Below are positions 54,559 through 63,453 of a stretch of DNA of 64,000 nt, in pieces (positions within the stretch are counted from its first letter, which is position 1; every line of letters starts with the position of its first letter). The DNA lies in contig CAVSKK010000001.1 in assembly GCA_963728535.1 (NCBI GenBank), positions 2,604,001 to 2,668,000 on the forward strand, read 5' to 3'. The notes under the pieces are model-generated. The model was not told the origin of the DNA. It saw only the letters and a list, made by a program, of their open reading frames with translations, and did not search any database. The translations under genes were made by a program, and so were the position numbers. The DNA comes from VAXT01 sp963728535. Its GTDB lineage: Bacteria; Actinomycetota; Thermoleophilia; Gaiellales; Gaiellaceae.

Positions 54559-56097
54559 GTGGCCTCGCTCCGCGCTCGTCTCGCCCGCACGCCGCCCGGA
54601 TACCGCTTCTCGATCGGGCGCGTCCTGGCCATCTATGGGGCGCTGATGCTCGCGCTCCTGCTCGCGAGCATCGACCAGACGATCGTCGCCACTGGCCTTC
54701 CGCGGATCGTCTCCGATCTCGGCGGCCTGACGAATTACTCGTGGGTGTTCACCGGCTACGTGCTGGCGATGGCGGTCACCGTTCCCCTCTACGGGAAGCT
54801 CGGCGACATCTACGGGCGCCGGCAGATGTACCTCGTGGCGATCCCAGTCTTCCTTCTCGGCTCCGCTCTGTGTGGGCTCGCGCAGAACATGGAGCAGCTC
54901 GTCGCGTTCCGCGTCGTCCAGGGGCTCGGCGCGGGCGGGCTCTTCGCTCTGGCGCAGGCGACGATCGCGGTCATCGTCCCGCCCCGGGAGCGAGGCCGGT
55001 ACCAGGGCCTGATCGGGTCTGTGTTCGTCGCGGGGTCGATCGGCGGCCCCGCCCTGGGCGGGCTGATCGTCGACAACGCGAGCTGGCGCTGGATCTTCTA
55101 CGTGAACATTCCCGTTGGCCTCGTCGCGCTCGCGGTGATCGCCGTCGCGATTCCGAAGCGCTCGCCGAGGCACGAGCATGCGGTCGACTACCTGGGCGCT
55201 GCGCTGCTCGCGGCGGGGACGACGTTCCTGCTGCTCGGGCTCGTCTGGGGCGGCCAGCAGTTCCCATGGGCTTCCTTCGAGGTCATCGGCGCCCTCCTTG
55301 CGGCGGTGGTCTTCCTCGCGGCATTTGCCTTCGTGGAGCGGCGCGCGCCCGAGCCGATCCTGCCGTACGACCTGTTCCGAACGCGAACGGTTGCGGCAGG
55401 GGTGGTCGCGATCGGGATCTCGGCGATGGCGATGATCGGGACGATCGCCTACGTGCCGCTGTTCGTGCAGGGCGTGATCGGCACCTCTGCGACTTCCTCG
55501 GGCGCGGTGCTGACACCGTTCTTCATCGCAGCCGTGATCACGAGCGCGATCTCCGGGCAGTGGATCTCGCGAAGGGGCCACTACCGGCCGAATGCCCTCG
55601 CCGGGCCGGTGATCCTCGGCGCCGGGCTGTTCATGCTCTCGCGCATGGACGCTTCGACCACGAGCTTCGAGGCGGCGCGGGACATGGTCATCGCGGGTAT
55701 CGGGCTCGGCCTGATGATGCAGGTGTTCGTGATCGCGGTCCAGAACGTCGTGCCGATCCGCCAGATGGGCTCGGCGACGGCGCTGACGCAGTTCGCCCGC
55801 TCGATCGGCGCGACGCTCGGCGTGACGCTGATGGGCGTGATCGTCAACCAGCGTCTTCCGGAGGAGGCGCGTGTTCGCGGGCAGAGCGTCCACCGGCTAC
55901 CGCCGGACCTGCGCGACGGTCTTGCCCACGCACTCCAGCCGGCCTTCCTCGCTGCGGCGCTGCTCTGCGTCGTCACGCTCGCCGTCGTCTTCCTCTGGCT
56001 GGAGGAGGTCCCGCTGCAGAAGGAGCTCGAATCGATGACCACGCCGGAAGCCGCACAGCCAGAGGTCGTGACCCAGGAAGCGGGCCAGAGGGCTTAA
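54559..56097 (+). CDS. MFS drug transporter, DHA2 (EmrB/QacA) family
   Basis: 512 residues with 14 predicted helices. Motifs: LLASIDQTIVATGLPRIVSDLGG (DHA2 motif D1), GKLGDIYGRRQMYLVAIPVFLLGSALCGLA (motif A), RVVQGLGAGGLFALAQATIAVIVPPRERGRYQG (motifs B/C) and a QNVVPIRQMGSATALTQFARSIGATLGV end region. Proton-driven export of drugs or natural compounds. It ends nine bases before the hppD start, so they may share a message. Confidence 0.9.
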   Translation: MASLRARLARTPPGYRFSIGRVLAIYGALMLALLLASIDQTIVATGLPRIVSDLGGLTNYSWVFTGYVLAMAVTVPLYGKLGDIYGRRQMYLVAIPVFLLGSALCGLAQNMEQLVAFRVVQGLGAGGLFALAQATIAVIVPPRERGRYQGLIGSVFVAGSIGGPALGGLIVDNASWRWIFYVNIPVGLVALAVIAVAIPKRSPRHEHAVDYLGAALLAAGTTFLLLGLVWGGQQFPWASFEVIGALLAAVVFLAAFAFVERRAPEPILPYDLFRTRTVAAGVVAIGISAMAMIGTIAYVPLFVQGVIGTSATSSGAVLTPFFIAAVITSAISGQWISRRGHYRPNALAGPVILGAGLFMLSRMDASTTSFEAARDMVIAGIGLGLMMQVFVIAVQNVVPIRQMGSATALTQFARSIGATLGVTLMGVIVNQRLPEEARVRGQSVHRLPPDLRDGLAHALQPAFLAAALLCVVTLAVVFLWLEEVPLQKELESMTTPEAAQPEVVTQEAGQRA

Positions 56098-56106
56098 GAT
56101 CAGCGT

Positions 56107-57207
56107 ATGAGCTCGACCGACTTCATGCCGATCAAGGGGTGGGATCACCTCGAGCTCTACGTCGGGAACGCGAAGCAGGCCGCCTACTACTACGAGCGTG
56201 CGCTCGGCTTCACGCAGACGGCCTACGCCGGCCCCGAGACGGGCTTGCGCGACCGCGCCTCGTACGTGCTCGACCAGAACGACGTCCGGCTCGTCCTGAC
56301 GAGCGGGCTTCGGCCCGACAGCGAGGTCACTCGCTTCGCCTGCTCGCACGGCGACGGGGTCAAGGACGTCGCCCTGACCGTCCCGAGCGCGACCGAGGCC
56401 TACCGCCAGGCGGTGCAGCGAGGGGCACGGAGCGTCGTGGAGCCGCACTGGGTCGAGGATGAGCACGGGCGAGTCGAGCTGGCTGCGATCGCGACGTACG
56501 GAGAGAACATCCACACCTTCGTCAACCGCGACGAATACGCAGGCCCCTACCTGCCGGGGTACCGGTCGGTGACGGAGAACGGTGCGCCCGCGACCGGCAT
56601 CGGCCTCCAGATGATCGACCACGTCGTCGGGAACGTCGAGCTCGGCCGCATGCAGCACTGGGTCGAGTTCTACGAGCGCTCGTTCGGGATGACCGAGCTC
56701 ATCCATTTCTCCGACGAGGCGATCTCGACCGAGTACTCGGCGCTCATGTCGAAGGTGATGATGGACGGCGAGGGCAAGATCAAGTTCCCGATCAACGAGC
56801 CCGCGGAGGGCAAGCGGAAGAGCCAGATCGAGGAGTACCTCGACTTCTACGGCGGCCCCGGCGTCCAGCACGTCGCGATGGCGACCGACGACATCGTCGC
56901 CACCGTGGAGCAACTCGAGGAGCGTGGCCTACGGTTCCTCAAGACGCCGACTGCCTACTACGAGGACCTCGAGGAACGGGTCGGCGAAATCGACGCCGAC
57001 TACGACGACCTGAAGCGGCTGGGCATCCTCGCCGACCGTGACGAGGAGGGCTACCTGCTGCAGATTTTCACGAAGACCGCCCAGGACCGGCCGACGCTCT
57101 TCTTCGAGGTGATCGAGCGGCACGGCTCCCGCGGGTTTGGAGAAGGCAATTTCAAGGCACTGTTCGAAGCGATCGAACGCGAACAGGCCTTGCGGGGCAA
57201 TCTCTAA
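56107..57207 (+). CDS. hppD: 4-hydroxyphenylpyruvate dioxygenase
   Basis: 366 residues, the usual bacterial length. Two VOC repeats; the iron ligands sit in MIDHVVGNVE, GVQHVAMATDDI and LFFEVIERHGSRGFGEGNFKALFEAIE. Converts 4-hydroxyphenylpyruvate to homogentisate with oxygen, step two of tyrosine breakdown. The homogentisate dioxygenase gene is 4 kb downstream on the same strand and the fumarylacetoacetase-family gene lies between. Confidence 0.95.
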   Translation: MSSTDFMPIKGWDHLELYVGNAKQAAYYYERALGFTQTAYAGPETGLRDRASYVLDQNDVRLVLTSGLRPDSEVTRFACSHGDGVKDVALTVPSATEAYRQAVQRGARSVVEPHWVEDEHGRVELAAIATYGENIHTFVNRDEYAGPYLPGYRSVTENGAPATGIGLQMIDHVVGNVELGRMQHWVEFYERSFGMTELIHFSDEAISTEYSALMSKVMMDGEGKIKFPINEPAEGKRKSQIEEYLDFYGGPGVQHVAMATDDIVATVEQLEERGLRFLKTPTAYYEDLEERVGEIDADYDDLKRLGILADRDEEGYLLQIFTKTAQDRPTLFFEVIERHGSRGFGEGNFKALFEAIEREQALRGNL

Positions 57208-57222
57208 CGAGAGGGGAAGCAC

Positions 57223-57351
57223 GTGGGAATCGGCGCAATTCTGGTCATCGTCGGAATCGTTGTCCTCATCGTCGATGGTTTCTGGCTCGGTTTGATCCTC
57301 ATCTTGCTCGGGTTGCTCTTCGGCGGATTCCGTCGCGGCCGCTGGTACTAG
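57223..57351 (+). CDS. Small hydrophobic membrane protein
   Basis: 42 residues from a GTG with a GAGGGGAAG ribosome site: MGIGAILVIVGIVVLIVDG, FWLGLILILLGLLFGGFRRGRWY. Two closely packed hydrophobic segments with a basic C-terminus. It resembles the many short actinobacterial membrane proteins of unknown role. Confidence 0.65.
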   Translation: MGIGAILVIVGIVVLIVDGFWLGLILILLGLLFGGFRRGRWY

Positions 57352-57388
57352 TCAGGCAGTAGCGCCCTAACGCCGTAGCCTTCCGGGC

Positions 57389-58747
57389 ATGAGCCCGCAG
57401 CGGCGTACTGCTCTCGTTTCGGTTGCCGCGGCCTGCGCGCTGATTGCGCTCAAGCTCGGCACTGGGCTCGCCACAGGCAGCTTGGGTCTGATCTCGGAGG
57501 CGATCCACTCCGGGACCGACCTCGTCGCCGCGCTCCTCACGCTGTTCGCGGTCGGGGTCGCCGGCCGCCCCGCCGACCAAGGGCATCCCTATGGGCACGG
57601 CAAGGCCGAGCACCTGGCCGCCCTCGGCGAGGCCGCGATCCTCGTCCTCGCGAGCCTCTACATCTCGTACCGCGCTCTGGCCGTGCTCGTCGGCTCGGCC
57701 GAGCCGCACGTCAACCCGACGTGGTACGCGCTGGCGGTCGTCCTCGTCGTCATCGCCATCGACGTGAGCCGGACGACGGTCTCGCGAAGGGCCGCGCGCC
57801 TCTACCAGAGCCCCGCGCTTGCCTCGAATGCGCTGCACTTCGCGAGCGACATGGCCGGCTCGGTTGCGGTCTTCATCGGCCTCTTGCTGGCCCGCGCAGG
57901 CTGGCTGGAGGGCGATGCCGTCGCCGCTCTCCTCGTCGCGATACTCGTGCTGATCGCCGCCGGGCGTCTCATGAACCGGAACATCGACGTGCTCATGGAC
58001 CGAGTTCCTGCCGAGGCCGAAGAGGCGGCGCTGGCGGCAATCGCCAGGCTCGAACCGAGCGTGCAGCTCCGCCGCCTGCGGATGCGCCAGGCGGGCGGGC
58101 GGCACTTCGCGGACGTCGTCATCGGCGTCTCGCCAGACGCCGGGGTGGGGCAGGGCCACGCGGCCGCGGATGCGGTCGAGGCGGCCGTGCACAGCGCGCT
58201 GCCGGAGAGCGACATCGTCGTCCACGTCGAGCCCACGGCCGACGAGGCGGCTCTGCGCGAGCGCGTGCACGCGGCCGCGCTCACCGTTCCGGGCGTGCGT
58301 GAGGTGCACAACCTGCGCGTCGTGGCGGTCGAGAGGGGCCTTCAGGTCGCTCTGCATCTGAAGCTTCCCGGTGAGTTGACGCTGGAAGCTGCCCACTCCG
58401 TCGCCTCGGAAGTCGAGCGCGCGATCGCGGACGCGGTGCCGGAGGTGATCTCCGTCCAGACCCATATGGAGCCGCTCCGCGAGCCGGGCACGGGCCGCGC
58501 GCCGGAGGAGGCCGATGTCCGAGCGGACGATTACACGGTTCGGCGGGTCGTCCAGGAGCGAACCGGGTCGCCTCCGCGCGAGCTCCGCTTCCTCCAGACC
58601 GACGACGGCCTGGTTGCGTTCCTGACGCTCGGCGTCGACCCGGGAAGCGCCCTGGCCGACGCTCACGCGCTTGCAAGCGAGGTCGAGGAGGACGTACGAC
58701 GCGCCCTGCCGGGGCTCGCCGACGTTAGCGTGCACACCGAGCCATGA
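57389..58747 (+). CDS. Cation diffusion facilitator transporter with three C-terminal domains
   Basis: 452 residues against about 300 for ordinary members. The membrane half has EAIHSGTDLVAALLTLFAVGVAGRPADQGHPYGHGKAEH and SNALHFASDMAGSVAVFIGLLLA, with the two metal-site HxxxD motifs. The cytoplasmic part holds three similar ferredoxin-like units (about residues 205-280, 285-365, 385-452), each ending V-x-V-H/Q-x-E-P. Likely divalent metal efflux. The stop overlaps the FAH-family gene (ATGA). Confidence 0.87.
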   Translation: MSPQRRTALVSVAAACALIALKLGTGLATGSLGLISEAIHSGTDLVAALLTLFAVGVAGRPADQGHPYGHGKAEHLAALGEAAILVLASLYISYRALAVLVGSAEPHVNPTWYALAVVLVVIAIDVSRTTVSRRAARLYQSPALASNALHFASDMAGSVAVFIGLLLARAGWLEGDAVAALLVAILVLIAAGRLMNRNIDVLMDRVPAEAEEAALAAIARLEPSVQLRRLRMRQAGGRHFADVVIGVSPDAGVGQGHAAADAVEAAVHSALPESDIVVHVEPTADEAALRERVHAAALTVPGVREVHNLRVVAVERGLQVALHLKLPGELTLEAAHSVASEVERAIADAVPEVISVQTHMEPLREPGTGRAPEEADVRADDYTVRRVVQERTGSPPRELRFLQTDDGLVAFLTLGVDPGSALADAHALASEVEEDVRRALPGLADVSVHTEP

Positions 58748-59577
58748 AACTCTGCATGTTCAGTCCCAAGGGCGAGAACCTCGAGCGGGGGTGGCCGGGC
58801 CGCATCGAGGGCGACCGCGTGATCCAGCTCGCGGCACAAACGCTCCAGTCCTTCTTCACCGGCGGCGGCAACGCCAGAGAACACGCCGAGCATCCCCTCG
58901 ACGAGGTCGAGCTGCGGCCGCCCGTCCTGCACCCTCCGTCGGTGCGCGACTTCTACGCGTTCGAGCAGCACGTCAAGACCGCGCGAGGCCTAAGGGGCCT
59001 GGAGATGGTGCCCGAGTGGTACGAGATCCCGGCGTTCTATTTCTCGAATCCGGCCGCGATCTACGGCCCCGAGGACGAGATCCCGTACCCGGACGGAAGC
59101 CAGGAGCTCGACTACGAGCTCGAGCTGGCGGCGGTGATCGGCGCAGCCGGTGAGATCGCGGGCTTCACGGTCATGAACGACTGGTCGGCGCGCGACCTCC
59201 AGCGGCCCGAGATGAAGATCGGCCTCGGCCCCGCCAAGGGGAAGGACTTCGCCACGAGCATCGGCCCGGTTCTCGTGACTCCCGACGAGCTGGGCGACCT
59301 CTCGCTGAACATGGTGGCGCGGGTGAACGGCGAAGAGCGCTCCCGGGGCTCGAGCGGGACGATGCACCACTCGTGGGAGGCGATCGTGGCTCACGCCGCT
59401 CGCAACACGCGTCTCCGTGCGGGCGACATCCTCGGCTCGGGCACCGTCGGCACCGGTTGCATCCTCGAGCACGGCGACGGCCGCTGGCTCCAGCGAGGAG
59501 ACGTCGTCGAGCTGGAGATCGAGGGGATCGGCGTGCTGCGGAACCGAGTTGCGGGCGACGAGCCGGTCGCGGACTAA
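58744..59577 (+). CDS. Fumarylacetoacetate hydrolase family protein
   Basis: 277 residues: N-terminal small domain, then the FAH barrel with YFSNPAAIYGPEDEIPYPDGSQELDYELELAAVIG (metal-binding acids), FTVMNDWSARDLQRPEMKIGLGPAKGKDFATSIGPVLVTPDEL and GDILGSGTVGTGCILEHG. With hppD and hmgA close by, the likely job is cleavage of (maleyl/)fumarylacetoacetate, the last step of tyrosine breakdown. Other FAH-family reactions are possible. The end overlaps the convergent protease gene by four bases. Confidence 0.85.
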   Translation: MKLCMFSPKGENLERGWPGRIEGDRVIQLAAQTLQSFFTGGGNAREHAEHPLDEVELRPPVLHPPSVRDFYAFEQHVKTARGLRGLEMVPEWYEIPAFYFSNPAAIYGPEDEIPYPDGSQELDYELELAAVIGAAGEIAGFTVMNDWSARDLQRPEMKIGLGPAKGKDFATSIGPVLVTPDELGDLSLNMVARVNGEERSRGSSGTMHHSWEAIVAHAARNTRLRAGDILGSGTVGTGCILEHGDGRWLQRGDVVELEIEGIGVLRNRVAGDEPVAD

Positions 59578-61184
59578 TCCGTCGCGAACGGGTTGAGATC
59601 CCAGCCGACTCCGAACGGGAACGAGCTCGCTGAGAGCGGAACGGCGGGAGGCGCCAGCTGAGACTGCCCGCTCACCGGTCCCGGCAGGCTGCGGGTTATC
59701 AGCGCCTGACTCGCGAGTGACGTTCGCGTCACGTGGACGCGGTAGCCCTGTGCGCTGGACGAGAGAACCTGGACGGTCAGCCCGGCAGCGTCGTCGGTGA
59801 AGCGGGCGACCTCGCCCCGAGCACTGTCATACGGGGCGTTGTAGAGAGGGCCACAGCGATTGGTCGCGTCGATGCTCCGGTCGCGCTGCGCTGCGCGGAC
59901 CTGGACCGGCCCGTTGCCGCTGCGGGTCGAAGAGTTGACCGAGTAGATCAGGACTCCGTCCTCGCAAAGCCAGTCGTCCTCGCCGATCCGTTTGCGTGCC
60001 TCGATGACGTAGACGGACGAGAGACCGGTCGGAACGACGATCGCCTTGAGGCCCCCGGTTCGCTCGAGCGGCGTGATCGTCGTCGTCACCTCGCCGGGTG
60101 CGTGCAGGCAGGTGAGCTGTGAGGGGTCGAGCCAGCCGAGCTTCCACTTCTGCCAGGCGAGGAAGTGCCCGCCGGGGTCGTTCCAGCTCATCATGTCCCA
60201 GCCCCCGGCGAAGCGGAAGAGGTGCCAGAAGTTGCCGTTGGGGTTGTCGAAGACTCCGTAGAGGTCCGGCAGGCCGAGGATGTGCCCGGTCTCGTGGATG
60301 AAGACGTTCGCCGCGTACCTCGCGTCCGAGCGCGTGTCCTGGAAGAAGGTCGCGCCGTACCGGATCTCCGCTCCGTCTGCCTGGATCCCGGAGCCCGGGT
60401 AGGCCTGGAAGGCGGGCGAGCGGTCGACCCCGGTGCCCCTCGCGGCAACGACGTAGACGACCTGGTAGGCAGAGAAGTCGACGCTGGCGTCGGCCGCTCC
60501 GATCGCGTCGGCGATGTAGTCGTGGTGCTCGGACCAGTTGATCCCGTTCCGGAGCCCGTAGCTTCCGAGGTTGCTCGGCATCCGGAACCACCGGTTGACG
60601 GGGGCGACGTCGAGTTGGACGCGCCCATAGGAGACCTCGTCGAACCAGCCACGAGAGCGCCGAACCAACCGGTCGTAAAGCGTGCTCGCCGACTCGCTCG
60701 AATGGAGGTCCGGAAAGTCCACGAAGAGCATCACGGCGCGGATCGGGCCGGCCGGTCGTAGCGGGAGCGCCGTGTTCGTCGTCCCTTCGTTCATCTCCGT
60801 GAAGGGGGCGGAGTAGAGCGACGGCGAACAGGGTGGCGGTACGGGGTCGGGAACGGCTTCGGGAGCTGTGGTTCCTCCAGTGGAGCCACACTGCTTGACC
60901 GCTCGCTTCAGAGCCGTGAGCTTCCGCTGCTGGCCGGCGCGGAATGCGTGACGCGCCCGCGCGCTCTTGTGCTTGCGGAAGAACGCTGCCCGAGCCGGCC
61001 TGATCTGGCGCTTGAAGCGCTTCAGGGAGACGGTTCGCGCGGCGCGCTTCTCCACGCTGCAGCCCGTCGCCGAGGCCGCTGACGCGTGCGAGGCCAAGGA
61101 GCCCGCGAGCGCGAGAGCAAGACCGGCTGCGAGCCCGAAGCCTGCAAGGCGGCGGGGCAAATGGGGGAGGGCGAAGCAGGGCAC
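59574..61184 (-). CDS. Secreted M6-like metalloprotease
   Basis: 536 residues from the GTG at 61184 (an ATG at 61259 gives a poor signal peptide). Signal peptide RRLAGFGLAAGLALALAGSLASHASA, a basic helical pro-region (SLKRFKRQIRPARAAFFRKHK) and the peptidase with VMLFVDFPD, VFIHETGHILGLPDLYGVFDNPNGN (HExxH plus downstream ligands) and GGWDMMSWNDPGGHFLAWQKWKLGWL, as in immune-inhibitor-A-type M6 peptidases. A beta-rich C-terminal domain follows. Divergent from hmgA. Confidence 0.85.
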   Translation of the reverse strand: MPCFALPHLPRRLAGFGLAAGLALALAGSLASHASAASATGCSVEKRAARTVSLKRFKRQIRPARAAFFRKHKSARARHAFRAGQQRKLTALKRAVKQCGSTGGTTAPEAVPDPVPPPCSPSLYSAPFTEMNEGTTNTALPLRPAGPIRAVMLFVDFPDLHSSESASTLYDRLVRRSRGWFDEVSYGRVQLDVAPVNRWFRMPSNLGSYGLRNGINWSEHHDYIADAIGAADASVDFSAYQVVYVVAARGTGVDRSPAFQAYPGSGIQADGAEIRYGATFFQDTRSDARYAANVFIHETGHILGLPDLYGVFDNPNGNFWHLFRFAGGWDMMSWNDPGGHFLAWQKWKLGWLDPSQLTCLHAPGEVTTTITPLERTGGLKAIVVPTGLSSVYVIEARKRIGEDDWLCEDGVLIYSVNSSTRSGNGPVQVRAAQRDRSIDATNRCGPLYNAPYDSARGEVARFTDDAAGLTVQVLSSSAQGYRVHVTRTSLASQALITRSLPGPVSGQSQLAPPAVPLSASSFPFGVGWDLNPFATD

Positions 61185-61291
61185 CTGCCCCTGAGATCGG
61201 GGCGGCCCGCCGATCCCTCGCGCGAGTTCCCTCGAACTGTTGCCCCCCATCGAGGGCACCCGATCGAGGGGCCTTCTTTATCCTTTTGGGC

Positions 61292-62497
61292 ATGCCGACC
61301 TATCAGCGCCGCGGTGAGGTCCCCCGAAAGCGGCACATTCAGTTCCGAGACAACGGCACGCTGCTGACCGAGGAGGTCATGGGCCTCGAGGGCTTCTCGG
61401 GCAACGAGTCGATCCTGTATCACCTGATCTCGCCGTGCCGCGTGAAGGAGCTCGGCGATTTCGAGCCGATCAAGCGCGAGGAATGGGTGCCCGACGCCCA
61501 TGCGCACCGCCACTTCAAGACGATCGGGATCGAGCCCGAGGGTGACGAGGTCTCCGGGCGCAAGCTCCTGATGTGGAACAACGACGTCGAGATCTCGGTC
61601 GTCCGGCCGACCGAGTCGATGGACTACTTCTTCCGGAACGGCGAAGGCGACGAGGTCTACTTCGTGCACGAGGGCAGCGGCACGCTGCACACCACCTTCG
61701 GCGACCTGCCGTACAGCGACGGCGACTACGTCGTCATCCCCCGCGGGACGACGTACCAGTTCGAGCCCTCAGGCCCGCAGCGGTACCTGCTCTTCGAGAC
61801 GCCCGGGCTGATCGAGATCCCGAAGCGGTACCGGAACCAGTACGGCCAGCTCATGGAGCACGCGCCGTTCTACCACCGGGACCTGCACCCGCCGACCGAG
61901 CTCAAGACGCACCGAGACCGCGGCGACTACCTGCTGAAGATTCGCGTCCGCGACGGGTACCAGGATTACGTCATCGACTACCACCCGTTCGACGTCGTGG
62001 GCTGGGACGGGTACCTCTATCCGTGGACGTTCAACATCAAGGACTTCGAGCCGATCACGGGCCGGATCCACATGCCGCCGCCCTCGCACCAGACGTTCTC
62101 GGGGCCGAACTTCGTCATCTGCTCGTTCTGCCCGCGGAAGCTCGACTTCGATCCGCTCTCGATCCCGATTCCGTACCACCATTCGAACCTCCAGAGCGAG
62201 GAGATGATCTATTACGTCGACGGGCAGTTCTCGTCGCGGAAGGGGATCGAGATCGGCTCCGTAACGCTGCATCCGTCCGGGATCCCGCATGGGCCGCAGC
62301 CGGGCCTCGCCGAGAAGTCGATCGGAGCGACCGAGACGCATGAATATGCAGTCATGTGCGACACCTTCAATCCGCTGAAGCTCTCGAAGCTGGCCAAGCA
62401 GCTCGACGACGGGGTCTACGCGTACTCGTGGTACGAAGAGCCCGGCGCGACGCACACGTACGACCAGGACCCGGCGGGAGCCACCTCCCACCTGTAG
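61292..62497 (+). CDS. hmgA: Homogentisate 1,2-dioxygenase
   Basis: 401 residues from the ATG at 61292. The cupin-type HGD fold: EISVVRPTESMDYFFRNGEGDEVYFVHEGSGTL, DYVVIPRGTTYQFEP, IPYHHSNLQSEEMIYYVDG (His and Glu iron ligands) and TLHPSGIPHGPQPG (His). Opens the homogentisate ring to maleylacetoacetate, between HPPD and the FAH-family hydrolase. Stand-alone with its own upstream region of about 100 bases. Confidence 0.95.
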   Translation: MPTYQRRGEVPRKRHIQFRDNGTLLTEEVMGLEGFSGNESILYHLISPCRVKELGDFEPIKREEWVPDAHAHRHFKTIGIEPEGDEVSGRKLLMWNNDVEISVVRPTESMDYFFRNGEGDEVYFVHEGSGTLHTTFGDLPYSDGDYVVIPRGTTYQFEPSGPQRYLLFETPGLIEIPKRYRNQYGQLMEHAPFYHRDLHPPTELKTHRDRGDYLLKIRVRDGYQDYVIDYHPFDVVGWDGYLYPWTFNIKDFEPITGRIHMPPPSHQTFSGPNFVICSFCPRKLDFDPLSIPIPYHHSNLQSEEMIYYVDGQFSSRKGIEIGSVTLHPSGIPHGPQPGLAEKSIGATETHEYAVMCDTFNPLKLSKLAKQLDDGVYAYSWYEEPGATHTYDQDPAGATSHL

Positions 62498-62525
62498 CGC
62501 GCGCTAGATTCAACGCGTCTCTCCC

Positions 62526-63077
62526 TCAGCCGAGGAAGATCGCGATGACGGCACCGAGGGCGAGAAACGGCCCGAAAGCGATCGCAGTCTTCCGGGCAGC
62601 GGCCCCGTTCCGGGCCAGCAGTGCGAGCGCCACGAAGAAGGAGGCGAGCACCGCGACGGCGATTGCCAGGACGACCGCTGGGCCGAGGGCGGCGCCGAGG
62701 AGAACCGCGAGCTTGACGTCGCCCATGCCCATCCCGCCGGGGGAGATGAGCATTGGCAGGCAGAAGAACAGGCCTGCAGCCAAGGAGATCGCGAGTAACT
62801 CTGGCGTTCCGCGCGGATCGAGCGCGATCTGCGCGGCGAGGACGACAGCAATCGCCGGGAGCACGATCCGGTTCGGGATCCTCCGCTGCTCCAGATCCAC
62901 AATCGCGAGCGCGGCCACGACGCAGAGGAGGAACGCAGCCCCGAGCGCCCGGGCGCTCGGTCCGAACTGCACGAGCGCCAGCATGACGAGGGCAAAGGTC
63001 GCTACGGCAACCGCGGGTCTGAGCTGCCCGGGCCGCTCGGCGGTGGCTGACCGAGGCTTCGTGCTAGACAAGTCCAT
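62526..63077 (-). CDS. A24 prepilin peptidase, catalytic domain only
   Basis: 183 residues from the ATG at 63077. Polytopic, with the two active-site Asp in ALAIVDLEQRRIPNRIVLPA and ISPGGMGMGDVKLAVLLGAALG. The N-terminal CxxC/methyltransferase domain of PilD is absent, as in TadV/CpaA-type peptidases. It may process a different set of pilin-like proteins. It overlaps the DUF192 gene by 14 bases. Confidence 0.85.
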   Translation of the reverse strand: MDLSSTKPRSATAERPGQLRPAVAVATFALVMLALVQFGPSARALGAAFLLCVVAALAIVDLEQRRIPNRIVLPAIAVVLAAQIALDPRGTPELLAISLAAGLFFCLPMLISPGGMGMGDVKLAVLLGAALGPAVVLAIAVAVLASFFVALALLARNGAAARKTAIAFGPFLALGAVIAIFLG

Positions 63078-63453
63078 GCGAGACCTCTCCGTTCCCCTGG
63101 GCGCCCTCTGAACGGCGCACGCGAAGGCACGAGCCGGGCGTGATTCCCCTACGCAGGCTCTCTCCGGCAGCGAGCTCGAGCACCGAGCGCGAGCCGCGGC
63201 GCCCGGCGAACCGCCAAGGCCGGACGTTCCGGGCCACTCCAACCACAACGAGCCCGCGGTCAAGGAACACGGCGTCGATGGCACCGCGCATGAACCATGT
63301 GTGAATCGCCCCCGCAGGACGAAGAAGAAGGCCCTCTCCCTCGTCGAGCGCGCGTCGGCCGAGCAAGCCTCTCAGGCGCGTGAGCGGAGTATCGGCGACG
63401 AGGCAGCGCTTGCAAGCGAGGCGGCCGTCAGCGTGCTCGAGCGCGATCTCCAC
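63064..63453 (-). CDS. DUF192 family protein
   Basis: 129 residues from a GTG coupled to the upstream stop: LACKRCLVADTPLTRLRGLLGRRALDEGEGLLLRPAGAIHTWFMRGAIDAVFLDRGLVVVGVARNVRPWR, the DUF192 signature (HTxFMxxxIDVxFLD). Function of the family unknown. Here it lies between an M15-like peptidase and the A24 peptidase. In several actinobacteria DUF192 genes sit with Tad-type pilus genes, which fits the neighbour. Confidence 0.85.
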   Translation of the reverse strand: MEIALEHADGRLACKRCLVADTPLTRLRGLLGRRALDEGEGLLLRPAGAIHTWFMRGAIDAVFLDRGLVVVGVARNVRPWRFAGRRGSRSVLELAAGESLRRGITPGSCLRVRRSEGAQGNGEVSHGLV

